Source: Capillibacterium thermochitinicola
GTDB taxonomy: Bacteria > Bacillota > UBA4882 > UBA10575
Length of the DNA: 64,000 nt
Assembly (NCBI RefSeq): GCF_013664685.1
Contig: NZ_JAAKDE010000015.1
Span: 1 to 64,000 of the forward strand
Direction: 5' to 3'
The translations under genes and the position numbers were made by a program. The notes below the pieces were generated by a model. That model ran no database searches. It was given only the letters and a program-made list of their open reading frames with translations, and had not been told where the DNA came from. Positions 35,751 to 43,330 of the stretch are shown in pieces; position 1 is the first letter of the stretch; every line of letters starts with the position of its first letter.

Positions 35751-36992
35751 TTGCGCGCGGAGATCATCTCTGTTGGCACCGAATTATTACTGGGCGAGAT
35801 TGTCGATACGAATGCGGCCTTTCTTTCGCAGGAACTGGCCGCGTTGGGGATTGAACTGTACCACCGGACCACGGTGGGGGATAATGCCGGGCGGCTGAAA
35901 CAGGCGCTGACGGAGGCGCTTGCCCGGGTGGATTTGGTGATCACCAGCGGCGGGTTGGGACCGACGGATGACGACTTGACCAAGGAGACGGTGGCCGAGG
36001 TACTGGGTTTGCCTTTGGTCTTACACCAGCCTTCCTTGGCCTGGATCGAGGAATACTTTGCCAAGACGGGGCGGTGCATGCCGGAGAACAATTATAAACA
36101 GGCTTTGATCCCGGCGGGTGGCGAGGCGCTGCCGAACCGGAAAGGGACGGCCCCCGGGGTGTCCGTCCGGAAAGAAGGAAAATGGGTGATCTGTTTGCCG
36201 GGCCCGCCCCAGGAGTTATGCCCGATGTTCCGCGAGTATGTCCGCCCGCTTCTGGCGGCTGAAAGCCGGGGGGTAATCCGCTCCCGGGTCCTGCGCCTTT
36301 GTGGGATTGGTGAGAGTGCCTTGGCGAAAGAGATCGCCGATCTCCTGGCCAACCAAACCAACCCCACCCTTGCCCCGCTGGCCTCCGAGGGGGAAGTCCG
36401 GCTGCGGATTACCGCCTTTGCCGAAAGCGTTGCCAAGGCGGAAGCGGCCATTGCCGACCTGGAGCAAAAGCTTCGGGCCAGGTTGGGCCAGATGATTTAC
36501 GGGGTGGACGATGAGACCTTGGAAGCGGTTGTCGTCGGCCTTCTAAGACAGCGCGGCGAGACCCTGGCGGTGGCCGAATCTTGTACCGGTGGGCTTTTGG
36601 CCAACCGGATTACGGATGTGCCGGGTGCGTCCACCGTTTTCGACCGGGGAGTAGTGGTCTACAGCAACCGGGCCAAAGAAGAACTGCTGGGCGTTCCGGC
36701 AGCGGTGATTGAACAGGTGGGAGCGGTCAGCCCTGAAGTGGCTACTTTGATGGCCCGGGGGGTCCGCGACCGGACAGGGAGTGACTGGGGGATCGGGATC
36801 ACCGGGATTGCCGGCCCCGGTGGCGGGACGGCGGAAAAACCGGTGGGACTGGTCTACTTTGCCCTGGCCGGACCCGGCGTCAACCTGGTACGGGAGGCCC
36901 GCTTTACCGGCGACCGGCAACAGATTAAGCGCCGGACTACCCAAGCGGTTTTGGACCTGTTACGGCGGACACTTTTGGCCGCTCGGGAGTGA
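35751..36992 (+). CDS. cinA: CinA family protein (NMN deamidase / competence-damage inducible)
   Basis: A 413-residue two-domain protein. The N-terminal MoaB/MogA-like domain (about 1-170; IISVGTELLLGEIVDTNAA, TSGGLGPTDDDLT) has been linked to ADP-ribose pyrophosphatase activity. The C-terminal CinA domain (about 250-410; AVAESCTGGLLANRITDVPG, GITGIAGPGGGTAEKPVGLVY) is a nicotinamide mononucleotide deamidase. The start is the TTG at 35751, after GGAAGGGAG; the frame extends further upstream through tag without a suitable start. It is normal in length for the family. Confidence 0.94.
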   Translation: MRAEIISVGTELLLGEIVDTNAAFLSQELAALGIELYHRTTVGDNAGRLKQALTEALARVDLVITSGGLGPTDDDLTKETVAEVLGLPLVLHQPSLAWIEEYFAKTGRCMPENNYKQALIPAGGEALPNRKGTAPGVSVRKEGKWVICLPGPPQELCPMFREYVRPLLAAESRGVIRSRVLRLCGIGESALAKEIADLLANQTNPTLAPLASEGEVRLRITAFAESVAKAEAAIADLEQKLRARLGQMIYGVDDETLEAVVVGLLRQRGETLAVAESCTGGLLANRITDVPGASTVFDRGVVVYSNRAKEELLGVPAAVIEQVGAVSPEVATLMARGVRDRTGSDWGIGITGIAGPGGGTAEKPVGLVYFALAGPGVNLVREARFTGDRQQIKRRTTQAVLDLLRRTLLAARE

Positions 36993-37343
36993 CCGGTGCG
37001 TGGTAAAGATCTTCGCCCGGTATGGTAGAAACTATTGAAACTGTGAACAACAAAGAAATTTTGGTTTTTTCACTTACCGATGAGACAGAATTTGCATCTT
37101 TTTGTTATTGAAGGATCTATGACCGGCTTTGGGCCGGTCTTTTTGCGTAAAAATATTCATCAAATCATAATAAAAACTAGGGAGATAATTGGGAAAAAAC
37201 CTGTAAAAAAAGGAGACTTAGTGTTATTATATACAGAGGGAATTTCTAGACCGAAAAGCGACCGAAACATTTACTTGGCCCCCTTATATCATATATAATG
37301 AATTTATTTCCTTTAGTCTGATCAATACTGGGGAGTGAAAGGC
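36993..37343 (+). other. Intergenic region after cinA, with terminator
   Basis: This 351-base stretch has no convincing gene. A terminator lies at 37121-37144. The rest is AT-rich from 37145, consistent with the promoter region of the CofE-like gene, but I see no -35/-10 pair that I would commit to. Confidence 0.45.
37121..37144 (+). terminator. Terminator of tag-cinA
   Basis: GACCGGC (37121-37127) pairs with GCCGGTC (37133-37139), followed by TTTTT (37140-37144). Confidence 0.85.
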
Positions 37344-38522
37344 ATGAAAAGAGTGGGCGTACAAGTACGCGGGATTCGGGCACCGATTCTCAAGGCGGGC
37401 GACGATTTGGTCCAGTTTGTCCTGGACGCACTGTGGCGCGCCATGGAAGAGGAAGGTTTCGCCCTGCGGGACCGGGATGTGATTGGGATCACCGAGTCTC
37501 TTGTCGCGCGGGCCCAGGGGAACTATGTGACCGTGGACGCGGTGACCGCCGAGTTAAACAAGAAGTTCGGGACCGATGAGATCGGCGTGGTCTTTCCCTT
37601 GCTGAGCCGCAACCGTTTTTCGATGTTCTTGAAAGCAATCGCCAAGGGTTTTTCCCGGGTGTACCTTTTACTCAGTTATCCCGCTGATGAAGTGGGGAAT
37701 CCCCTGATGGACCTGGACCGCATGGAGGAGGCGGGGATCAACCCGTACACCGATCTCTTGACGGAAGATGATTACCGGCGGATCTTCGGGGAGGAAGTGA
37801 GACATCCTTATACCGGTATTGATTATGTCCGTTTCTATAAAGAGTTGGGCGTGAACGACAACATCCGGATCTATTTCTCCAATAACCCCCGGGATATTCT
37901 GCGTTTTACGAAGAAGGTCCTGACCGCCGATATCCATGCCCGGGCCAGAACGAAACGGATTATCCGGGCGGCCGGGGCCGAGGTGGTTTACGGTTTGGAC
38001 GAAATCTGTACCGAGCCGGGGGCCGGCGGGTATAATCCGGAGTATGGTTTGCTCGGGGCCAATCTGGCCACCGACAATAAAATAAAACTCTTTCCGCGGG
38101 ACGGGCAAGTCTATGTCGAGGCCATCCAGCGGGCGATTAAAGAACGGACCGGAAAAAACGTGGAGGTGCTGATCTACGGTGACGGCGCCTATTGCGATCC
38201 GGCCGGCCGCATCTGGGAGCTGGCCGATCCGGTCGTGGCGCCGGCTTTCACTTCGGGTCTGGTGGGCATGCCGAATGAAGTGAAGATCAAGTACCTGGCC
38301 GATCATCTGCTGGAGGACGGCGCGGTGGTGGAAGAAGAAGTGAAAGCGAGGATCCGCCAAAAACCGGCAGACATGGTGGGGGCCGAGGCTTCCTTAGGGA
38401 CGACTCCGCGGCGGATCACCGATCTCTTGGGCAGCCTTTGCGATCTGACCAGCGGGAGTGGGGACAAGGGCACACCGATCGTGCTGGTCCAGGGTTATTT
38501 TGAGGATTATACTGCCGAGTAG
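37344..38522 (+). CDS. Coenzyme F420-0:L-glutamate ligase-like protein (CofE/FbiB family)
   Basis: A 392-residue protein of the F420-0:gamma-glutamyl ligase family. Typical segments are GDDLVQFVLDAL, DRDVIGITESLVARAQGNYV, FPLLSRNRFSMFLKAIAKG and VLIYGDGAYCDPAGRIWEL. Genuine CofE adds glutamates to coenzyme F420 in methanogens and actinobacteria. This longer version is common in Bacillota that do not make F420, so it probably ligates an amino acid to some other acceptor. No cofC, cofD or F420 enzymes are in the window. ATG 37344 sits well behind GGGGAG; the GTG at 37335 is too close to it. Confidence 0.82.
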   Translation: MKRVGVQVRGIRAPILKAGDDLVQFVLDALWRAMEEEGFALRDRDVIGITESLVARAQGNYVTVDAVTAELNKKFGTDEIGVVFPLLSRNRFSMFLKAIAKGFSRVYLLLSYPADEVGNPLMDLDRMEEAGINPYTDLLTEDDYRRIFGEEVRHPYTGIDYVRFYKELGVNDNIRIYFSNNPRDILRFTKKVLTADIHARARTKRIIRAAGAEVVYGLDEICTEPGAGGYNPEYGLLGANLATDNKIKLFPRDGQVYVEAIQRAIKERTGKNVEVLIYGDGAYCDPAGRIWELADPVVAPAFTSGLVGMPNEVKIKYLADHLLEDGAVVEEEVKARIRQKPADMVGAEASLGTTPRRITDLLGSLCDLTSGSGDKGTPIVLVQGYFEDYTAE

Positions 38523-38580
38523 GCGTTTGGGATTTTTCCCAATTTTATGGATAAAAATACATTTAAAATGGGGGAATAAC

Positions 38581-39660
38581 ATGATTAAGGTCGCAATTAT
38601 CGGGGCAACGGGAATCGTTGGCCAGCAGGCGATTGTCGCTTTAGCCAATCATCCTTGGTTTCAAATAACCAAACTGGCGGCTTCGGCCCGTTCGGCGGGG
38701 AAGACTTACGCGGAGGCGCTTCGGGAAGCCAACGGCGCTTCGCGCTGGTGGTGCCCGGAGGAGTTACCGGCAAACGTGGCGTCGCTTCCGGTGGAGGATG
38801 CGGCTGATTTTGACCCGACGTCGGTCGATCTGATCTTTTCCACCCTGGACGCGAGTGCCGCCAAAGAGTTGGAACCGAAGTGGGCCCGGACCACGCCGGT
38901 GGTGAGCACCGCGTCGGCGTTCCGGTATGAAGACGATACGCCGATCCTGATCGGCGGAGTGAATATGGACCACGCCGCCTTAATCAAAGTCCAACAAGAG
39001 CGGCGGGGTTGGAAGGGGTTTGTGGTGCCCAAGTCCAACTGCACCATCGCCGGGTTGGTAGTCTCGCTCAAACCGATCCTGGACCATTTCGGGGTCAAAC
39101 AAGTGATTATGACTTCGTTACAAGCCATGTCCGGAGCGGGACGGAGCCCGGGCCTGTCGGCGATGGATATGACGGAGAACGTGATTCCCTATATTCCCGG
39201 GGAGGAACCGAAAGTCGAAACCGAGCCCCAGAAGATCTTGGGGACCTTGGCCGGGGACCGGATTATCCACGCCCCCTTTGGGATTACGGCGACTTGTACC
39301 CGGGTTCCGGTCCTGGATGGGCATCTGGTGGTTGTTTTCGTGCAGACGGAAAAACCGTGTACGCCGGAAGAGGCCAAGGAAGTAATGCTTGCTTTCGGGA
39401 AGGACTTTTGCCAGCTCGGACTCCCCAGTTCTCCCGCCCAACTGATTGCGGTGACCGATGACCCGTTCCGGCCGCAACCGCGGATGGACCGGGACCGGGG
39501 GAACGGGATGACCGTGACCGTTGGCCGGCTGCGGAAGGATCCCATCTTGGAAAACGGCTTGAAGTATGTTTGCTTATCACACAACACGAAACTGGGTGCG
39601 GCCAAAGGGGCAATCCAAACAGCCGAGTATTTAGTAAAATATTATTTAAAATGGTTGTAA
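38581..39660 (+). CDS. asd: Aspartate-semialdehyde dehydrogenase
   Basis: A 359-residue enzyme that reduces beta-aspartyl phosphate to aspartate semialdehyde for lysine, threonine and methionine synthesis. NADP-binding start KVAIIGATGIVGQQAIVAL; catalytic Cys154 in PKSNCTIAG; the QAMSGAGRSPG segment and His of RIIHAPFG also fit. The overall type is the archaeal/fungal-like branch of ASADH, not the classical E. coli branch. The gene stands between cofE-like and the thrS T-box, without its own visible terminator. ATG 38581 follows GGGGGAATAAC; the upstream frame overlaps the end of the cofE-like gene. Confidence 0.94.
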   Translation: MIKVAIIGATGIVGQQAIVALANHPWFQITKLAASARSAGKTYAEALREANGASRWWCPEELPANVASLPVEDAADFDPTSVDLIFSTLDASAAKELEPKWARTTPVVSTASAFRYEDDTPILIGGVNMDHAALIKVQQERRGWKGFVVPKSNCTIAGLVVSLKPILDHFGVKQVIMTSLQAMSGAGRSPGLSAMDMTENVIPYIPGEEPKVETEPQKILGTLAGDRIIHAPFGITATCTRVPVLDGHLVVVFVQTEKPCTPEEAKEVMLAFGKDFCQLGLPSSPAQLIAVTDDPFRPQPRMDRDRGNGMTVTVGRLRKDPILENGLKYVCLSHNTKLGAAKGAIQTAEYLVKYYLKWL

Positions 39661-39671
39661 TGGATTGGCGC

Positions 39672-39700
39672 TTGACCACGGCGTCGAACTGCGGTATAAT
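39672..39700 (+). promoter_or_regulatory. Sigma-A promoter of the T-box/Nudix/thrS operon
   Basis: TTGACC (39672-39677), 17-base spacer, TATAAT (39695-39700). Transcription should begin near 39707, just before the T-box leader. Confidence 0.88.
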
Positions 39701-39706
39701 ACTTCT

Positions 39707-39948
39707 TAATTTAAATCTACCCAATAGATTAAAATGGCGATGAAGAGGCCGTAACCGGGCGCCGTCGGTGGCAGAGAGGAAGGCTCGTGGCTGCAAAGCC
39801 TTCCCTGACGGTCGGTGAAGACCACCTCGGAGCAGATGGTTAAAAAAGCCAAACGGGTGACGCCGTTATCGGTCAGCAAGTCGGGTCTTAGACCAAAAAG
39901 GGTGGAACCGCGGGCCAAAACCCGTCCCTTACCAGGGACGGGTTTTTT
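39707..39948 (+). promoter_or_regulatory. Threonine T-box riboswitch leader with terminator
   Basis: Stem I apical elements are visible as AGAGAGG with GGCTGCAAAGCC (39775-39800). The specifier loop GTGAAGACCACC places the codon ACC (Thr) at 39821-39823. The conserved T-box AGGGTGGAACCGCGGG lies at 39899-39914. The terminator is CCCGTCCC (39921-39928) with GGGACGGG (39935-39942) then TTTTTT. Uncharged tRNA-Thr should bind and favour read-through. The downstream thrS fits the specifier. Confidence 0.96.
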
Positions 39949-40009
39949 GTTGCGCCGGCTCGAGCCGTTTTGGGGTTGTCCGGCGCCGGACAGGGAAAAC
40001 GAAGGGGAG

Positions 40010-40465
40010 GTGAGGATCATCCTTCCGGAGAAGATAATCTGCGCTGGTGGCGTGGTCTTTAAAGACGATAAAATTGTGAGTTTGCGGCGGAAGAACGGGG
40101 TGTGGCTCATGCCGAAGGGGCATGTGGAACCCGGTGAAACGCTGGAAGAAACTGCGGTACGTGAGGTCTGGGAGGAAACGGGGTTGGTCGCCCGGGTGGA
40201 AGCTCCTTTGGGTGTGACTGAATACAGTTACACGGAAGAGGGGACTTTGTTCCGGAAAAAAGTCTTCTGGTTCTATATGGAAGCCTACGGCGGGGAATTG
40301 CAGCCGGAAAAAGAGATGTTTACGGATATTCGCTTACTTGCCTTTAACGAGCTGGGGCTCTTGAGTTTCGAGGCCGACCGGAAGCTGGCGGCCAAGGCTT
40401 TTCACCGCTACCGGAAGGACTGCTGTCCGCAGGGTAACCCGCCGGGTTGCGGTCTGTGCGATTAG
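40010..40465 (+). CDS. Nudix hydrolase
   Basis: A 151-residue pyrophosphohydrolase. The Nudix box is perfect: GHVEPGETLEETAVREVWEE then TGL (GX5EX7REUXEEXGU). A short Cys-rich tail (CCPQGNPPGCGLCD) is unusual and could bind metal. It lies between the threonine T-box and thrS, 35 bases before thrS, so it should be co-induced by threonine starvation. The start is uncertain: the frame is open back through the T-box; GTG 40010 lies inside the strong AAGGGGAGGTGA site, so a rarer start a few codons later is possible. The substrate (nucleotide, dinucleoside polyphosphate or other) is unknown. Confidence 0.85.
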   Translation: MRIILPEKIICAGGVVFKDDKIVSLRRKNGVWLMPKGHVEPGETLEETAVREVWEETGLVARVEAPLGVTEYSYTEEGTLFRKKVFWFYMEAYGGELQPEKEMFTDIRLLAFNELGLLSFEADRKLAAKAFHRYRKDCCPQGNPPGCGLCD

Positions 40466-40500
40466 CTTTTTGATCAGGTTAAGTTTGGAGGAGGATAGGT

Positions 40501-42411
40501 ATGATTAAACTGATGCTACCCGATGGTTCCGAGCGTATGTTTGAAGGCGTGAAAACCGGGAAAGAACTGCTCGCCGGTTTGGAGCCGGAGTTAAAAAAAG
40601 AGGTCATTTGTTTGCAGGTGGACGGGGAACTGGCGGATTTGGGCGCGCAGCTTCCTGCCGGGGCGACCGTAGGTTTGGTCCGCCAGGCGGATCCGGCGGC
40701 TTTGGAGGTCCTTCGCCACTCGACATCTCATATTATGGCCCAAGCGGTGAAACGGCTTTTTCCCGAAGCGAAACTGGCCATCGGACCGGCGATCGAAAAC
40801 GGCTTTTACTACGATTTTGACCTGCCGCGGCCGTTGACGCCGGAGGATTTGACCGCGATCGAAGCGGAAATGAAGAAGATTGTGAAGGAAGATTACCCGT
40901 TTACCCGGGAGATGGTGAAGAAGGAGGAGGCGCTGGCCCGCTTGAAAGCGGCCGGTGAGATCTACAAGGAAGAGTTGGTGGCGGAGCTGGAGGACGAGGC
41001 GGTCAGCTTTTACCAGCAGGGCGAGTTTGTTGATCTCTGCCGCGGGCCCCACCTGCCGTCGACCCGTTACGCCAAGGCTTTTAAGTTGACCAGTATTGCC
41101 GGGGCCTACTGGCGGGGCGATTCTTCCCGGCCGATGCTGCAGCGGATTTACGGCACCGCCTTTTTCAGCCGGGAAGAGCTGGAGAACTACTTTAAGTTAT
41201 TGGAAGAGGCCAAGAAGCGCGACCACCGCAAACTAGGCCGGGAGTTGGACCTCTTCTCCATCGACGAACAGATTGGGGCCGGATTAATCCTCTGGCACCC
41301 CAAAGGCGGACGGGTCCGGCGGGTGATCGAGGACTTTTGGCGGGAAGAGCACGTTAAAAACGGCTATGAATTGGTTTACACCCCCCACCTTGGCCGGAGT
41401 GTGCTCTGGGAAACCAGCGGGCATTTGGGTTTTTACCAGGAGAACATGTACGGGGGGATGGAGGTTGAGGGGCAAGAGTACCGCATTAAACCGATGAACT
41501 GTCCGTTCCACATCGCCATCTACCAAAGCCGGAGCCGGTCCTACCGCGAACTGCCGTTCCGCTGGGCCGAGCTGGGGACGGTTTACCGGTATGAGCGCAG
41601 CGGGGTGCTGCACGGCCTTCTCCGGGTGAGAGGGTTTACTCAGGACGACGCCCATATTTTCTGCCGGCCGGACCAGATGCCGGAAGAGATCGACCGGGTA
41701 CTTGCCTTTTGCTTGAAGATGCTGAAAGCCTTTGGTTTCAATGAATTTAAGCTTTACCTGGCGACCAGGCCGGAGAAGTCGGTTGGGGCGGAGGAACGCT
41801 GGGCGGCGGCGACCGAGGCTTTGCGGGCCGCCATCGAAAAGACGGGGCTTCCCTACGAGGTCGACGAGGGCGGCGGTGCTTTTTACGGGCCGAAGATTGA
41901 CCTGAAGATCAAGGATGCGCTCGGCCGGGAGTGGCAGTGCTCCACCATCCAGTTTGACTTCAACGAGCCGGAACGGTTTGACTTAACCTATAAAGGACCC
42001 GACGGCCAGGATCACCAGCCCTATATGATCCACCGGGCTCTCCTCGGTTCCCTGGAGCGCTTCTTCGGAATTTTGGTCGAAAACTACGAAGGGGCTTTCC
42101 CCTTGTGGCTGGCTCCGGTTCAAGCCATCGTTCTGCCGGTCTTGCCGGAGAATTTGGAGTATGCCGACGAGATCTACGCCTGGCTCCGTGCGCACGGAAT
42201 CCGGGCCGAAGTGGATAGCCGGAACGAAAAAATTGGTTACCGGATCCGCGAAGCCCAGATGCAAAAGATCCCTTATATGTTGGTGGTCGGGAGCAAGGAG
42301 GCGGAGACTGGACAGGTTGCCGTGCGCGCCAGGCGGGAAGGCGACCTGGGGACCTGGTCCCGGGAAGAGTTACTGGCCAGGTTGCAAGAGGAGATTGCGG
42401 CCAAACGGTAG
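40501..42411 (+). CDS. thrS: Threonyl-tRNA synthetase
   Basis: A 636-residue class II aminoacyl-tRNA synthetase. It has an N-terminal TGS domain (1-60), the tRNA-SAD editing domain (HSTSHIMAQAVKRLFPEAK; EFVDLCRGPHLPST), the catalytic core with zinc-ligand Cys in PMNCPFHIAIY and motif 2 region RYERSGVLHGLLRVRGF, and the C-terminal anticodon-binding domain (VLPVLPENLEYADEIYAW). All domains of a standard bacterial ThrRS are present. GGAGGAGG precedes the start. Expression is controlled by the T-box upstream of the Nudix gene. Confidence 0.97.
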   Translation: MIKLMLPDGSERMFEGVKTGKELLAGLEPELKKEVICLQVDGELADLGAQLPAGATVGLVRQADPAALEVLRHSTSHIMAQAVKRLFPEAKLAIGPAIENGFYYDFDLPRPLTPEDLTAIEAEMKKIVKEDYPFTREMVKKEEALARLKAAGEIYKEELVAELEDEAVSFYQQGEFVDLCRGPHLPSTRYAKAFKLTSIAGAYWRGDSSRPMLQRIYGTAFFSREELENYFKLLEEAKKRDHRKLGRELDLFSIDEQIGAGLILWHPKGGRVRRVIEDFWREEHVKNGYELVYTPHLGRSVLWETSGHLGFYQENMYGGMEVEGQEYRIKPMNCPFHIAIYQSRSRSYRELPFRWAELGTVYRYERSGVLHGLLRVRGFTQDDAHIFCRPDQMPEEIDRVLAFCLKMLKAFGFNEFKLYLATRPEKSVGAEERWAAATEALRAAIEKTGLPYEVDEGGGAFYGPKIDLKIKDALGREWQCSTIQFDFNEPERFDLTYKGPDGQDHQPYMIHRALLGSLERFFGILVENYEGAFPLWLAPVQAIVLPVLPENLEYADEIYAWLRAHGIRAEVDSRNEKIGYRIREAQMQKIPYMLVVGSKEAETGQVAVRARREGDLGTWSREELLARLQEEIAAKR

Positions 42412-42583
42412 TAAAGCGCGGCCAAACGCCAGGGGAACGGGGTGGCGACCGCGGGTTGGGATAGCTGGCAAAGATCGATAGATCGATCCGGCAAACCGCG
42501 CAACTAAAAAACAGGCGAAGAAAAAGTCGAAGGAAAAACGGGGAAACAACGGAGAAAAAAAGAAGACGGAAGGGGTTTTGCCG

Positions 42584-43198
42584 ATGAGATTTCGCTTTCG
42601 CAATCATCTCCTGCGGTGGTCCGTGCATATTGAGATCTTCCTTGCCTTTCTGCTTTTAATCGGGATCTTGATTTCCGCCGGCGGGCTGGTCACTAACCTC
42701 TACGGCCTCACCAGGAACCTGGGCAATACCGAGTATTTCCAGAAGTTTCTCGGTGCGATGATGGCCCTGATTATTGCCTTGGAATTAATCAAAATGATCG
42801 TCCGTAATACCGTCGAAAGTACCATTGAAGTATTGTTGATCGCCATTGCCCGCAAACTGATCGTCAGCGAGCAGGATACGTTGGGGTTTTTGATCGGGAT
42901 CATGGCGATTGCCGGTCTGTTTTTCATCCGAAAATATCTTTTTGTGGCCGAGTTCGCTAATCATAGCCGGATGGTGGTCAGTGCAGGCATGTCGGTGGCG
43001 GAGGCGGAGAAACTCATCAAGAAGCCTCTGCCCCGGCAGGCGCAGACCCTTGGGGGAGTGGTGGCCCAGATCGCCAGGGAGGAAAAGCGTAAACTGCAGG
43101 AAGGAGAGGTTTACGACTGCAACGGGGTTAAGATCCGGATCAACCGGATGGAAGACGGGATCATTCATATCCTGGAGTTTGTCGACAATCATGAATAG
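42584..43198 (+). CDS. PsiE-like membrane protein with C-terminal transporter-associated-like domain
   Basis: A 204-residue membrane protein. Four hydrophobic segments (IEIFLAFLLLIGILISAGGL, KFLGAMMALIIALELI, TIEVLLIAIARKLIV, FLIGIMAIAGLFFI) resemble the phosphate-starvation-inducible PsiE family. The soluble tail (about 140-204; GGVVAQIAREEKRKLQEGE, NGVKIRINRMEDGIIHILE) looks like the CorC/HlyC-type transporter-associated domain. Function unknown. An AAGGGG site supports ATG 42584. The 172-base gap after thrS has no gene; a GATCGAT/ATCGATC dyad at 42473-42488 is the only feature. Confidence 0.7.
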   Translation: MRFRFRNHLLRWSVHIEIFLAFLLLIGILISAGGLVTNLYGLTRNLGNTEYFQKFLGAMMALIIALELIKMIVRNTVESTIEVLLIAIARKLIVSEQDTLGFLIGIMAIAGLFFIRKYLFVAEFANHSRMVVSAGMSVAEAEKLIKKPLPRQAQTLGGVVAQIAREEKRKLQEGEVYDCNGVKIRINRMEDGIIHILEFVDNHE

Positions 43199-43330
43199 GG
43201 CGACTGCGACCGTTGCGCTAACCGTTTAAGTTGGTTATTTCCAGGATTTATTTTAAATGGCTGCTGAAGGAGCCGCCTAGTCTTAGTCGAATAGTAACTA
43301 TATCTGGACTTTTCGCGGAGGCAATGCTTG

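Noticed and set aside
37080-37298. 72-codon frame between cinA and the CofE-like gene
   Set aside because: It runs through a strong intrinsic terminator and AT-rich promoter DNA, with no ribosome site or recognisable protein.
39815-40009. N-terminal extension of the Nudix frame
   Set aside because: It lies over the T-box specifier, antiterminator and terminator, so it is regulatory RNA and not coding.
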